Below, in pieces: positions 1-10,337 of a DNA stretch of 64,000 bases (position 1 is the stretch's first letter; each line of letters begins with the position of its first letter). Location: assembly GCF_020217425.1 (NCBI RefSeq), contig NZ_CP084090.1:2356001-2420000 (forward strand), read 5' to 3'. A program made the translations under genes and the position numbers. This DNA is from Halomicrobium urmianum. Its GTDB lineage: Archaea > Halobacteriota > Halobacteria > Halobacteriales > Haloarculaceae. The notes below the pieces were generated by a model, which saw only the letters and a list, made by a program, of their open reading frames with translations, ran no database searches and was not told the origin of the DNA.

Positions 1-811
1 CGTTCGCGATCGTCTCGTTGGTCGCCTCGATCACGAGAATGCCCGGAGGTGTCTCGTCGTCATCGGCATCGCCGTCCACAAGTTCCGGGAGAAATTCCTT
101 CGCGATCTCCGCCCACTCGTGGCTGTGGTCCCTGACGCCGGTGATGAGCCCGTGATACGACTTCGATTCGACCATCTGGTCGTTCACCTCGAAGAACGTC
201 CGCATCACCGTTTCCGGGTCGTGTTCCTCCCTAAGGAAGTACACCGGTTCTGGCATACCGCCGGCGGAATCCGTCGCCGCCTTCCCGGCCCGGACCACGA
301 ACTTCCACATCCCGTGCTGGCGGTCGCTCACGCTCGACCCCTGTGGCATCTCGGAACTCGGGGTGGGGCCGTGCTCTCTCAGGTGCCGAACGTTCTCCGT
401 CGCTCCGCGGTGTTCTGGCGGGTCAACTTCGGCGAAGTTGTACTGGTTCGTACTCGGCTCGATCCCCGCTTCCTCCAACGCCAGTAAGTACGAGCCGAAG
501 ACGGACTCGTACGTCTCGAAGCTATAGGTGCTGAACTCGGTGATCTGCTCACCAGTCGGGGACTGTCCGAGTTCGGACGCGACGCGCTCGAGTTCCGCGA
601 CAAGTTCTTCGGGACTGGCGTCCGGGGGATCACGATCGCCAGTGACACCGGCGGCTTCGAGCGCATTATACCACGTACCGAACTCGGCAATATAGTCCCG
701 GATACCGCCGTCACACTCCGCCGCCACGGTCGATATATTGGGCGGTGTGTCGCTGTCAGCAGACACCGCTCGCAGATCCTCGAGAAGTTGTCCCCTGTCG
801 ATTGCCTCCAT
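1..811 (-). CDS. Homing-endonuclease-associated repeat protein, partial (C-terminus beyond window)
   Basis: An open frame runs without a stop from an ATG at 811 leftwards through the window edge (270 codons seen). Residues about 8-54 and 68-115 form two copies of a short repeat. Each copy has a conserved patch in the pattern F-G-(T/S)-(W/Y)-x2-A-L-E-x-A-G-(V/I), typical of the homing endonuclease associated repeat (HNH_repeat) found in haloarchaeal DNA-binding and HNH proteins. The rest (about 120-270) is acidic and not recognised. No nuclease motif is visible in the part present; one could lie beyond the edge. It is divergent from the helicase gene starting at 951, with about 140 bp between them. 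Repeat family assignment is by pattern recognition; function is inferred to be DNA binding. Confidence 0.6.
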   Translation of the reverse strand, partial: MEAIDRGQLLEDLRAVSADSDTPPNISTVAAECDGGIRDYIAEFGTWYNALEAAGVTGDRDPPDASPEELVAELERVASELGQSPTGEQITEFSTYSFETYESVFGSYLLALEEAGIEPSTNQYNFAEVDPPEHRGATENVRHLREHGPTPSSEMPQGSSVSDRQHGMWKFVVRAGKAATDSAGGMPEPVYFLREEHDPETVMRTFFEVNDQMVESKSYHGLITGVRDHSHEWAEIAKEFLPELVDGDADDDETPPGILVIEATNETIAN

Positions 812-950
812 GTAGGGGCTATCTGGGTAGAGTACTGTATCGGTTTTGCTACTGATACTGGCCGGGAAGGCTTTTGCACTCCACTCGTACTTTCATCGTA
901 TCGACGACGCGAGCGCTCGTCTATGACAGTGCTCCGGTCTCCAGCCACCA

Positions 951-3900
951 ATGCCAGGCAACGACCCTCTCCAGTCGCGTGACGACAAGACGACCCCCGC
1001 AGAACAGTTCGAGAGCGATCGTCTCGACCGAGAGTCGATCGACGCGACGAAGTACCCCGCTCAGGTCGATCGCGCTGCCGTCGACGTACTACGCGGGATC
1101 GCCGTCGGCGAGACCGACGACATGACCGATTTCGGCGGAACGATCGACCAGTGGAACTTCGACGAGGCGACTGGTCCGTTCTACGTCGAGGGCCTCACCG
1201 AGATCGCGGGTTCTGACTCCCCGCTAGCCGCGAACCTCCGAGAGTACGACGAGGAGACGATCGGCGAGCTCGCCTTCCAGCTCAACTCCCTTCGGCACAC
1301 GCTCGATACGACCGGCGAGCCGATGGACATCGATCGCGCACTCGAGGCACTCCTGGAGAAAAATGCCACGAGTGCGATCGACCGCAGCATCAAGTCTGGT
1401 GGTAACCAGGGCGCCGGACTGCGGTCGCTCAGAGACACTGACTCAGTGAGTGACCTTGCAGCTCGGCTGTTCTCGGACCCCCGCGTCGGCGCATACGCAC
1501 AGGCACTGATCGATCTGCTCCCTGAGTCTGACGTCGGCCGAGCGGAGTTGATCACTCAGCTTGACGAAGCACAAATGACGACGCCGCTGTGGCCCCACCA
1601 GCGCGAGGCCCTCCAGCGCTGGCACGCCAATGGCCAGCGGGGGCACGTCGACATGGCGACCGCGACCGGGAAAACCGTCCTTGGACTGGCCGCCGTCGCC
1701 CTCCGATACGGTTCGCTCCACCCGACGGATACAAACGAAGCTGAATCACTCGAGCGATCGTCGAACGTCCCGCCAGTTCCGGAGCAGCCGCGTGTCTTGA
1801 TCGTCGCCGGATCGGACCTCCTGCTCGACCAGTGGCGGTCCGAACTTGACGAGCACCTGGACATCCCTGAAGACCGTACGACGCCGGTTAGCGAGGATGA
1901 TCACCGGACGATCGAACTTGAGTGGGGAGACATCGAGTTCCGGACCGCACAGGGCCTCCTCAGGACGCCCGAGTTCAGCCGATACGATCTTGTCATCCTC
2001 GACGAGGCACACCGGTACTCGAAGGGAAGTGCCGACGGCCGGGGTTGGGGCGACCTCTTCGAGGACTTGACCGACGGCGCAAACACCGTGCTGGCGATGT
2101 CGGGCTCCGCCGACAGCGGGTGGACCGGCGACACCGCAGCGAAAGACGCCCTCGAAGGACATCTCGATCGGTGTTACAAGTACGACGTGGCCAAAGCCCG
2201 ACGCGAGGGGGTCATCGCCGGCTTCTCCTGGCAAGTCCGATACCTTCCAGCAACCGGTGACCGTGTCGACCGACTGGCGGCCCAGATCGGATTACGACCG
2301 CGAACTACGATTCCGCCTCGGGGACGCTCGACGCGGATCACCTCGACGTCCCACCGTCGACTCTCCCCGACGACGTCGTCGACTACGATGACTTGCGGTC
2401 GTTTGTCCAGTCGAACGACGGGGCCGATCTACGTTCGGAATCCGCGGCGTTCGACGCATTCGCGTCGGCGCTTCTCGCCCGGAAGCCGCTCCGCTGGAAC
2501 ACGATGCCGGATCTCGATGCAATCGCCTCGCTCGTCGCCGAGCATGCACCGGCCCAGAAAACGGTCGTTCTCGTCCGGTCGTACGATGCAGCCGCGGAAC
2601 TCGCGGAGATCCTGACCGATCAATACGACGTCGACACTGATGACCTCGCGGCGTTCACTGACTCGGGCGACGACCGGATAGAGACGGTCGAACAGTTCAA
2701 TCAGGGCCAACGCGGCGTCATCGTCGGTCCCGGCGATCTCCTCGGGACTGGTGTCGACATGCCCGATGCCGAAGTCGCAGTCAACGTCTCCCGCGGTGGG
2801 GTCAATGCCTCGCTCGTCCAGCGGATCGGTCGCGTCCTTCGGAATCCGACCGGCGACAAGGAAGCGCTGTTCTATCACCTCGTTGCGCAGCCGCTTGAAG
2901 ACGACGCAATCGATGCTGTTGAGGACGGTGCTAAAATTCTGGAACACGCCGCGGCGTTCCGTGCACTCGGTGAGACGTTCCGTGAACCGCCGATGTACAG
3001 GGCACACGGCAATGTTACCCCGGTACTTGTCGAACTCGAAAACAGTGGCATCGAACTGCTCGAACGAATCGATGACGAGAGCCAGCTCGTGGATGACGAC
3101 AGGGCCCATGAGTTTGTCAGGGCGCTCCAGGCGAGGGTGTACGACGCAAACGAAGCGCTTGACGATCCGCTGCCCGAGACGAGCCGGTCCTCGAAGAGTG
3201 GACGAGCACCTCTTCTGCGGAAGATATTGCTGACGGGGAGCAAGTCTTCCCAGAACGCAACACGGCCTACGAGCGCTATCGTCTCTCCCTTGGGCCGTAT
3301 CGGGCTGCCAAAGCCGTCGCGACGAACCTCTACGGTGCGTCGGTCGACGACGAGGAGACCGACGACGGATACCATGTTACGTTCGACGACGAGCGGCTGA
3401 CGGGGACGGCCTTCCACAAGGAGCTCGAGCAGTGGCTTAACAGCTACCGCAGCTGGCGAGAGCGCTGTGACAACCGGACGGGAGCGGGGAACCCGGTTCG
3501 CTCCCCCAGTACAAGTCCGAGTGGCCGGAACCCCCCGAGGACAAGGGCGTGATGATTTCTCGAGAAGTCGTCGACGAGATCGGCGTCTCGTACGCCGATG
3601 CCGATCCGATCTTCTTTCCGTACGTCGACGGCGAGCTGTATAGCCTGCCGCTCCCCGACGGCCGCTATCTGACGGCAACGGGTATCGTCGACGATCTAAA
3701 TACTACTGACGAAGATGTCGACGAGGACGAAGTCCATAGTGAGGAGGACACGGACGGTGAGATGGATGACGGTGAGTCCGTAAGTGACGAACCCATCGAA
3801 CAGGAGTCAGACGAGTACACCGTCGATGCAATGCTCCTGGCGGCGGCGCAAACCCGAGATGCACCGCTTTCCGAGCTCGTTTCGGAGGGTGTATCTTCGG

Positions 3901-4223
3901 TGCTGAAGGATGCGATCGAAAACGATCTATCCGTCTCGACGGACGATGTCGACGGCCCCCGACGGGCGCTCGACGCTGAGATTTCTGACCGACACGAGCG
4001 GCTGTTGGACGCGATCGTCGACGATTCGGACGAGATAGAGAGCGTTGACCCACTGCTCGACCTGGCACTTCAGCGGGAGCTCACCGGTGGAATATCAGAC
4101 CGGACTGTCGAGCTTGACGGCGTTCTCGCTGACGTCGTCCAGTCGATTAGCGACGACGTTTCGCTCGACGAGTACGTGGCGGACGCAGTTCGTGCAAAGA
4201 TTACTGAAGAGCTGGATCTGTAA
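951..4223 (+). pseudogene. SF2 DEAH-box helicase, broken by three frameshifts
   Basis: The reading frame passes through three frames: 951 to about 2290, about 2290 to 3178, and about 3178 to 3500, returning to the first frame until TAA at 4223. Each shift is equivalent to one missing base. Restored, the protein would be about 1,091 residues. Visible motifs are Walker A (ATATGKT, about residue 233), DEAH (VILDEAH, about 351), a motif III-like LAMSGSAD, and in the second frame the helicase C-terminal domain ending in motif VI (QRIGRVLR). The third segment (EEWTST onward) and the acidic tail (from 3549) are not recognised. The family covers DNA translocases common in restriction and defence loci. 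Either the gene is dead or the assembly has indels: one shift lies close to a run of five C (3503-3507). Confidence 0.8.
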
Positions 4224-4320
4224 TGCCATAGTATTGATCCGCAGCTACTGTAAAAGAGTGCAACTGAAAGTGGATTATGGAGAACTATGATTGGAATAGT
4301 ACCTACCGGTCCTCACCAGG

Positions 4321-5025
4321 ATGCCTGAAGCAATGACGGGACAATTCAGGATTCACATCCGGAAGGTCGACCACGACGAGTTCACTGCGTACAAGTGGGG
4401 GACAATCGATCCAGACGGGACGATCTCGATCAGTGACGAAGGCGATAGATTTGGAGACCTCGAAGAGTACGTCCGACAGACCCTGCCCGAAACATACCAC
4501 TCTGAGCCACTTTCTCCTGAAATCGTGCAGTTCTGGTTAGAGCGTGGCCGCTCATACGGCTCCCAGGCGCACCGTATCAAAGCGACTGTAGAGCATCCGC
4601 TCGTCGACCGCCATCTTGCCTTCCCAGAACTCGATCTGGTTTCAGTCCTTCACGGACTCGATCAGCCGGCCTCAAGTTGCGAGGCTGTTCACCAGCTGAT
4701 CCAGGATTCACCATTTGTGACTCGTTCAGACGCTTCCGAGGATGATCGTGTCGCGAGCGTGGTTTTCAACCTCCCGAAGCAAGTCGACATAGAGACGGCT
4801 GTCACTGCCACTATGAAGCAGGTGTTCGATCAGCTCTCTCCTCAGGAAATACTCGATCGGGGCTATGTTCGACGGCTTCCGTCTCGGTATCTGTTTCGAG
4901 TAGTCCAGTATGCCCGACCGGTCGCGGAGATCGGGGTCAGCCGTGAGTCCCTGTCGTCAGCAGATTCCCAGGCGGATGTAAATCCGTCAGAGCTCGCCAA
5001 CAAGTGGGAGATTGTGACTCCCTGA
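4321..5025 (+). CDS. Hypothetical haloarchaeal protein
   Basis: A 234-residue protein, ATG at 4321, TGA at 5025. I do not recognise the family. The composition is soluble and acidic, with no signal peptide, membrane segment or metal motif. It lies on the same strand about 100 bp after the broken helicase and converges on mcrC, so it is probably part of the same accessory locus. A function in defence is possible by location only. Confidence 0.6.
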   Translation: MPEAMTGQFRIHIRKVDHDEFTAYKWGTIDPDGTISISDEGDRFGDLEEYVRQTLPETYHSEPLSPEIVQFWLERGRSYGSQAHRIKATVEHPLVDRHLAFPELDLVSVLHGLDQPASSCEAVHQLIQDSPFVTRSDASEDDRVASVVFNLPKQVDIETAVTATMKQVFDQLSPQEILDRGYVRRLPSRYLFRVVQYARPVAEIGVSRESLSSADSQADVNPSELANKWEIVTP

Positions 5026-5202
5026 GACGCTCTTCGACGAAGCACCCTGTTGTCATGACCCTAACGGACGGGGCTGTCGATGGATTCTTGGCTGGGGACA
5101 CCGGGGGCGTCGGACATCACGTTGGGGGCGGTGACTGGGATGCTGCCATCCGTGGCTATGCGGACTTGGTCGGTGAGGGACGACTTTAGCCATGCGAGCG
5201 CG

Positions 5203-6495
5203 TCACTGTGCTCCGTTGCTATCCCGTGACCACACTGTTGTGGGTAATGACTCCCTGAGTGACCGCATGACGGTTTCCGGATACCGCTCTCCCACCGTGG
5301 ATGTCGTCGGTATCTCTACGAGGTAGAGCTGATGGTCCAGTGAAGATGAATACGTTGAGCCGATATCAGCTTCCTGGCTTGGATAGAACAGCGCGCCAGG
5401 CACATCGTGAGCCACTTGATAGGAGATGAGCTGATAGATATCGTCGTTGGACGGTTCCCGGTCGTTGGATTCATCTTCCTTCCATTTCGCGTCTCCGACA
5501 AAGACGACGTCAGTTCCATCCTTGACGACAATATCTGGGCGAATGCGAATCGGCCGGTATCCCTCCTCCACAAGGTCGGTGCTCGAGTACTGTCCCTGAA
5601 CACGCATCGAAGATCCCGCAAACAGATCCTCGAAGACGCGTTCAATGACCCCTTCGAAGATGTCGTTCATATTCACCAGCAGGGAGAATGATGGGCTCTC
5701 ACCTGTCTGGAGGTTCTCTACGTAGACTCCTTGGAGGATGAGTTTCATCAGTCGGAAGATATCCTCGTAGTGATTGGCAAGTCGGGAGAGCTCGATATAT
5801 TCTAACTCAGCCGTTCTTACTGGACGAAACGTTACCTGTCGCTGAAGGATCTGTTGATGCCGCTGGAGTGCAGCGCTCACCCGACCGTCCTCGAGCAACC
5901 GAAGTAACACTGTCGTCGCATAGAGCAATGATTGATTGAGAACCGTATCAGTGGTTAACTCATCATAGGTACATTCGAACTGTGTCGGTTGTGGACCCTG
6001 TCGCTGGAGTTGTCGATGGACATCGAGTCGACCACGGATGTGTTCCTCCGTGTCTGATCGTTCTCGATATTCCTTCACGAGTCCACGCTGCAGGACGTCA
6101 CTTAGTTCCGTCTCGAAAAGTGTGGCAAGCGCACGAATGAACTCTCGTCCTGCAGTAATACTGGTTTCCTCAGCAATCGTATCCGCTTGGATGCCCTGAG
6201 AATACTGCAACATTTCCAGCAGACTTGTCTCGGGCACTTTCGGTTTGACCTCAATGGTCAACCCACTCGGGAGCGTGAGAATTCCGACATACTGCGTTGC
6301 CCGGAGTTTAACACGTCCGTCCGGCAGCCAGACCATGCTAATCCGGTCACTGTCGTCGTTGATTTCGTTCGCAATGACGTTGCGATCACGCGGCGTCAAC
6401 TCGTCCTCAGTCAGCGGGTCGGTCTCTTGGTACTCACGCAGAACCCAGTCTGCTGATGATTCGGCGGACTGCACGGTATCGTGCGTGACGGTCAT
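5203..6495 (-). CDS. mcrC: McrC-type restriction endonuclease subunit
   Basis: McrC is the nuclease partner of the McrB AAA+ motor in modification-dependent restriction (cleaving DNA with modified cytosines). The 430-residue protein has the family layout: an N-terminal beta-rich domain (phrases such as GRVKLRATQYVG and LEVK-like IEVKPKVPE), a helical middle, and a PD-(D/E)XK nuclease core near residues 310-345 (RIRPDIVV followed by FVGDAKWK). It is read from the same strand as mcrB, 75 bp downstream of it, as in classical mcrBC operons. The nuclease motif appears intact, but the motor gene upstream is split by an insertion sequence, so the pair is probably inactive in this strain. Confidence 0.9.
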   Translation of the reverse strand: MTVTHDTVQSAESSADWVLREYQETDPLTEDELTPRDRNVIANEINDDSDRISMVWLPDGRVKLRATQYVGILTLPSGLTIEVKPKVPETSLLEMLQYSQGIQADTIAEETSITAGREFIRALATLFETELSDVLQRGLVKEYRERSDTEEHIRGRLDVHRQLQRQGPQPTQFECTYDELTTDTVLNQSLLYATTVLLRLLEDGRVSAALQRHQQILQRQVTFRPVRTAELEYIELSRLANHYEDIFRLMKLILQGVYVENLQTGESPSFSLLVNMNDIFEGVIERVFEDLFAGSSMRVQGQYSSTDLVEEGYRPIRIRPDIVVKDGTDVVFVGDAKWKEDESNDREPSNDDIYQLISYQVAHDVPGALFYPSQEADIGSTYSSSLDHQLYLVEIPTTSTVGERYPETVMRSLRESLPTTVWSRDSNGAQ

Positions 6496-6570
6496 GGCAG
6501 ACGTGCCTGTAGGTGACGACTCGTTGGCTGCGCCCGTCCGTGATGGATGTGTTGCGCCATACGTCGGCTG

Positions 6571-8090
6571 TTACTGGATACCCACCCACTCGGCGCCGAC
6601 CTCGTCATGGAGATTCGAGAGCGTCTCGAAGAGTGCCTGGGGGCCGAAATCATGGATCTCCTGCGTTGCAGGATCGAACAACTGCTCGCTCGATCCATCG
6701 AAGAGCTCCTCGTTGATACGACTAAATTGCCCGAAATAGTACTCCTCCAGAAGGGGCATGATCTCGTATTGCCACCGTTCGACGATAGATTCAACTTGTC
6801 TGCGAGGAGCAGCATTCTGGTCGATACCGAGGAGATTTGTGTAGCCGATCTGCTTCCCACGACCGAGATCGGGACTCCCTCGGATTCGTTCGTTGAGTTG
6901 CTCGAGCGCTAAGATTGATACCGCGAGAAGACAGCGGGCGGGCTCAGTCGGGGTATTCGCAGCCTGGACGAGATGGGACCGTCCGTTGAACTCGTATTCG
7001 TCGTAGAAGACACCCGTTTCCGGCGGGAAATGGACGAACCGGAACCGACGACGCAATGCAGCATCGACGAGCGCAATCGACCGGTCGGCGGTGTTCATAG
7101 TACCGATGAGATACAGGTTCGGCGGGATGGCAAACTCTGCCTTCGAGTGCGGAAGCTGGACGGTAGTCGGATTGCTCGCTCCGAGTCGCTTATCGGCCTC
7201 CAGAAGCGTGATGATCTCACCGAAAATCTGAGCGAGATTGCCCCGATTGATTTCATCGATGATTAGCACGTAGGGCGGAGCATCGCCCGCATCCGTGTTC
7301 TCGTAGGCGTCCGTTGCCCGTTCGACGAATCGTTTGAACACGCCATCTTCAACGGTGTATTCTACGCTGCCGTCGCGTTCAGTCGCAGTAAGGCCCTCGA
7401 TGAAATCCTCGTAGGTGAACGACGGATGAAACGTAACCGTCTCAAGCTGTTCAGCGGCGGGTTCCCCGTCTGCGGTTTCGTGCAGCCACCAACTGGCGAG
7501 TTGCTGGGCCGTGTAGGTCTTGCCAGTCCCAGGTGGCCCGTGGAACACGACCTGATTTTTTTCCTGAAGTTGCCGAACGAGCGTTTCCGCATTGTTGGGG
7601 GACTCGGCGACTGGGGTAATGGAGTCGGACGACTTGTACGCTCCACTGCTGATCTTCGTAAACCTGTCAGGGTTGAAATTGACCTCCTGGCCGCTATAGC
7701 CCGCTCTTCGTTGCAGTTCCCTGACCAGGACGATAAACAAGACCTGACCTGGCGAACAGTTGTTCAGCGAGCCGATACCGAGATCGCTGGCTTCCGCCTC
7801 GAGTTGTGCTTCGTGCTCGGTGTAGACGTCTCTGATCTGATCGAGGACTGCGATGTCCTGAGAGTGGATGTCCGCCTCGATTAGATCGCTTCGCCGGAGG
7901 GCCTCCGTCCACTTGCGGATCGTTTCAGTGGCTAATTCGGCTGAGAGCCAATTCCCGTTCTCGATAGCACCGTCCAATCGCTCAAGTACATCGGCTTCTG
8001 CCTCGTTGATCCCGTCATATTCATCGATCCGGCCTTCTCCCTCCCGCAAGAGATAATCACCGGCTTCCTCGCTGAGATTGAATAGATACT
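6571..8090 (-). pseudogene. mcrB: McrB-type AAA+ motor, 3' part separated by IS insertion
   Basis: This is the C-terminal two thirds of an McrB-like protein. In the rejoined numbering (796 residues from ATG 9906) it carries Walker A GPPGTGKT at about 475-482, the Walker B/sensor region LIIDEINRGN, and IGTMNTADRS, which is the McrB-specific signature after Walker B. The frame is open from 8090, exactly at the insertion junction, to the stop at 6571. The first in-frame start inside the fragment is a TTG at 8049, so truncated expression is conceivable but would lack the DNA-reading domain. Removing the IS and one 8-bp duplicate restores the frame perfectly to the 5' part at 9036-9906. Confidence 0.9.
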
Positions 8091-8130
8091 GCTGATTTGG
8101 CCGTGGTGAATCGCCAGACGTAGCTTGATT

Positions 8131-8964
8131 TCACGGTGTCACGGCTCGCTTGATGTTGTGAACGACACATTTCAGGACGATTTCGCGGAACTCCCGAAAC
8201 CACGCTCGCGCACGCACGGCGTCGCCGAGCGTGCGCTTGATCGTCGAGAAGACGGTTTCACACGTCGATCGTTGGCGGTAGCGAGGCCCATCGATCCGCG
8301 CGTTGTGCGCGTGATCGATGGGCCGGAACTCGCGGTGTTTGATCAGTGGTCTCACGCCCTCATCGCGGAGTTTCTCGCGTAATTCCATCCAGTCGTAGCC
8401 TTTGTCTGCAGCGAGGCTGGCCAGGTCGCCCGCGTTGCGGCGGGCGACCTGCCAGCCGAGCTGTGTGTCGTGGCGTTTCTCGGTCGTACAGTGAACGTCC
8501 AGAATCGCGTGGCTTTCTGTGTCGACGAGCGCAGTCGTTTTGAGCGTCTGGACGCGGTAATTCGTCCGGCGGCAGTAGTGTTTGCTGGCGGTTTCGCGGT
8601 CGAAGAACGTCGCGTCGATGGCGGCGTGACCGCTTGGCTCGTGCAGCTGCGCCGAGAGGCGCAGCAGTACTCGCCAGAGCGCTGTCTTGATTCTGTCAAA
8701 CCACTTGACTAGCGTGGAGTGGTCGGGAAGATCGGCCGCGTTGAGGCCGATCTCCCCGAGTATTTGTGGCATCTCACTCAGCAAATCGAGTGCTTCTCGG
8801 TAGGATTTTTCCAGGTAAACCCGCAGACAGTGCAGCGACACTACCGCATACTCGGCGAAGCCGCCACCCCCTTCGGGGGCGGCGACTTCGCCTCGCCCAC
8901 CAACAGCATTTTTAGCTAACTGAACGACTTTGCTCGTGAAGCGGGAAATTTTCGACATAGGCAT
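8131..8964 (-). CDS. IS5-family DDE transposase
   Basis: A 277-residue transposase on the minus strand with start ATG at 8964. Family signs are the helix-turn-helix-like N-terminal region (EKSYREALDLLSEMP), the first acidic residue in AAIDATFFDRE, the second in SLAADKGYDWMELR, and a C-terminal RSTCETVFSTIKR region carrying the third acidic residue. These match the DDE transposases of haloarchaeal IS5 elements (ISH1-like group). The frame is uninterrupted and the terminal repeats are present, so the element is probably still mobile. The start codon lies inside a perfect inverted repeat described separately. Confidence 0.93.
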   Translation of the reverse strand: MPMSKISRFTSKVVQLAKNAVGGRGEVAAPEGGGGFAEYAVVSLHCLRVYLEKSYREALDLLSEMPQILGEIGLNAADLPDHSTLVKWFDRIKTALWRVLLRLSAQLHEPSGHAAIDATFFDRETASKHYCRRTNYRVQTLKTTALVDTESHAILDVHCTTEKRHDTQLGWQVARRNAGDLASLAADKGYDWMELREKLRDEGVRPLIKHREFRPIDHAHNARIDGPRYRQRSTCETVFSTIKRTLGDAVRARAWFREFREIVLKCVVHNIKRAVTP

Positions 8965-8983
8965 CGACGGTTTCCCGCTTCAC
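8936..8983. repeat. Perfect 13-bp inverted repeat around the transposase start
   Basis: GTGAAGCGGGAAA at 8936-8948 is the exact reverse complement of TTTCCCGCTTCAC at 8971-8983, with a 22-nt loop that contains the transposase start codon (8964-8962). A transcript initiated upstream would fold into a hairpin that presents or hides the start. This could be translational control of transposase synthesis or a transposase binding site; the choice is inference. Confidence 0.7.
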
Positions 8984-9035
8984 TTTCCTCGTTCTGACGG
9001 TCGAAGCCGACGCCGTCTAGCGATTCACCAGAGCC

Positions 9036-9906
9036 GCTGATTTATTCCACCGGGATTGACCGGGTAGTACTGTTCAAGTCGGACCTCTTCTTCCCACAGT
9101 TTCGCAAAGACATTGGCGAACTCGAGGGGTTCATCGAATGACGTGAACGACGTCTCGACGATATAGCGTTCAACGAACTCCGTATCGCCGGCCCTGGATG
9201 AAGCTTCTTCGGCGGGAATTTCCCTGACCTCGGCCGGTTCCGTCACTTCGTGATAGCCCTGTACCTGGCCGTCAGAATAGCTGAAGACAACGTCGCCGGG
9301 TTCGAGTTTCGGTAAGTCGTACTGGAAGTAGTCGTCCGTTGGGGCCTGGAGGTACTCGTCTTCGATCTCGTCCATGCTCTGATTCACCCAGTAGTAGGGT
9401 GCCGTCGGCGAGATGCTCTCCAGCCGAGGGTCCTGTAGTATCTCGCTCGCATCCTCTTCGAGAGTCGTCCCAGTGAGATACTCAAAGAGCGCGTTCCAGT
9501 TGTCAACGTATCCGCTAAAAGGCTCCTTGTAGTTGCCGGGCTCCGAGGTGTCGATATGGACATCACCTCTCTCACTTGTCTCCTGTCGGAGGACCTCCTC
9601 AGTCACTAAGATGAAGTGGTCCTGATCGAGGTCGAACTCGTCTTTTGATCGAACATCAAGTTGTACCGCAAAGACCCGTTCGTTCCCGTCTTCAGCCATC
9701 TGGTCTACTTCTCTGTCGAACCGCTGCCAGATGTGGTCTTCTGCGCGACCATCGTATTCAGAAGCCCGAACTTTGCCTATCGCAGGCTGGTCACCGTCCA
9801 CCCGTATGTGGAAAATGTCGGTTTCTCGAATTTCGATATCCGCACCGACTTCGTCCGCAATCTCATCGAAATACGAGAGCCAATCTTTGACTGCCTGTCG
9901 TGGCAT
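9036..9906 (-). pseudogene. mcrB: McrB-type protein, 5' part (EVE-like DNA-reading domain)
   Basis: This is the N-terminal 290 codons of the split McrB. The natural frame runs into the IS and stops within its terminal repeat (at 9025). An EVE-like module is visible at about residues 165-260: YYWVNQS, then a patch LEPGDVVFSYS, then GYHEVTE. EVE and related PUA-like domains read modified bases, and in McrB they select methylated DNA. I place the start at ATG 9906 rather than the GTG at 9915, because a TATA-like CATAAA at 9929-9934 (TTTATG on the coding strand) lies 23-28 nt upstream, suiting a leaderless transcript. Confidence 0.85.
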
Positions 9907-9926
9907 TGGATCCACGTTTGGTGATA

Positions 9927-9942
9927 AGCATAAATGCGTTCT
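9927..9942 (-). promoter_or_regulatory. TATA-like promoter element of mcrB
   Basis: On the minus strand the stretch reads CGCATTTATGCTTATC, an AT-rich haloarchaeal TATA-like element ending about 20 nt before the ATG at 9906. The spacing suits transcription beginning at or close to the start codon. Evidence is position and composition only. Confidence 0.4.
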
Positions 9943-10019
9943 GTACCAATATTACTTATCAGATACCTACCACTCGTTTGTTCGGCGAGGACGAACAGCG
10001 ATCCGCCTGTACTCACCAC

Positions 10020-10295
10020 TCATTCGTCGTCATCAGCGAGGTCCGGATGCTCCTCGATCACCTCGTCTAAGAGTTCATCGATCGTTGCCCCGTCAGCGCT
10101 TGCGCCGTCGGAACTACCTGTTTCCGACCGGTGAGAAAAGTACTGCCGGTCGGTTTCGAAGGCATGGAGTGGACACGGACAGTGGATATGGAGAACCACA
10201 GGGCACCGTTCCTGATCCGGGTGGTCTCCGAGACAAACACTCCTATCCTCGGGCCATTGAATCGGTCGGTCACAGAACTGACAGCGCTGGGCCAT
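10020..10295 (-). CDS. Small cysteine-rich (zinc-binding) hypothetical protein
   Basis: A 91-residue protein with a metal-binding pattern in the first half: C5-x2-C8 (QFCDRP), C21, C31, then H-C-P-C at about 38-41, followed by a histidine. The second half is acidic and probably helical. It is the third of a run of minus-strand genes that lead towards mcrB, with a gap of about 110 bp before it. The family is not recognised; a small zinc-finger accessory protein is the limit of what can be said. Confidence 0.6.
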   Translation of the reverse strand: MAQRCQFCDRPIQWPEDRSVCLGDHPDQERCPVVLHIHCPCPLHAFETDRQYFSHRSETGSSDGASADGATIDELLDEVIEEHPDLADDDE

Positions 10296-10337
10296 TACAC
10301 CGGTACTGGAGTTGCGGACCGCAAATAGTCACCCGAC

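Larger units (their letters stand above)
8099..9035 (-). mobile_element. IS5-type insertion sequence (937 bp) inside mcrB
   Basis: The ends were located from the sequence. An 8-bp direct repeat GCTGATTT sits at 8091-8098 and 9036-9043, and just inside are imperfect terminal inverted repeats of about 22 bp (GGCCGTGGTGAATCGCCAGA on the left, GGCTCTGGTGAATCGCTAGA read from the right). One transposase gene fills the element. Size, single DDE transposase and 8-bp duplication fit haloarchaeal IS5-family elements related to ISH1. The target duplication is exact, so the insertion looks recent or at least undecayed. Confidence 0.92.

Noticed and set aside
5004-5189. 61-residue open frame between the hypothetical gene and mcrC
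   Set aside because: Short, glycine-rich, overlaps the upstream stop and has no supporting context.
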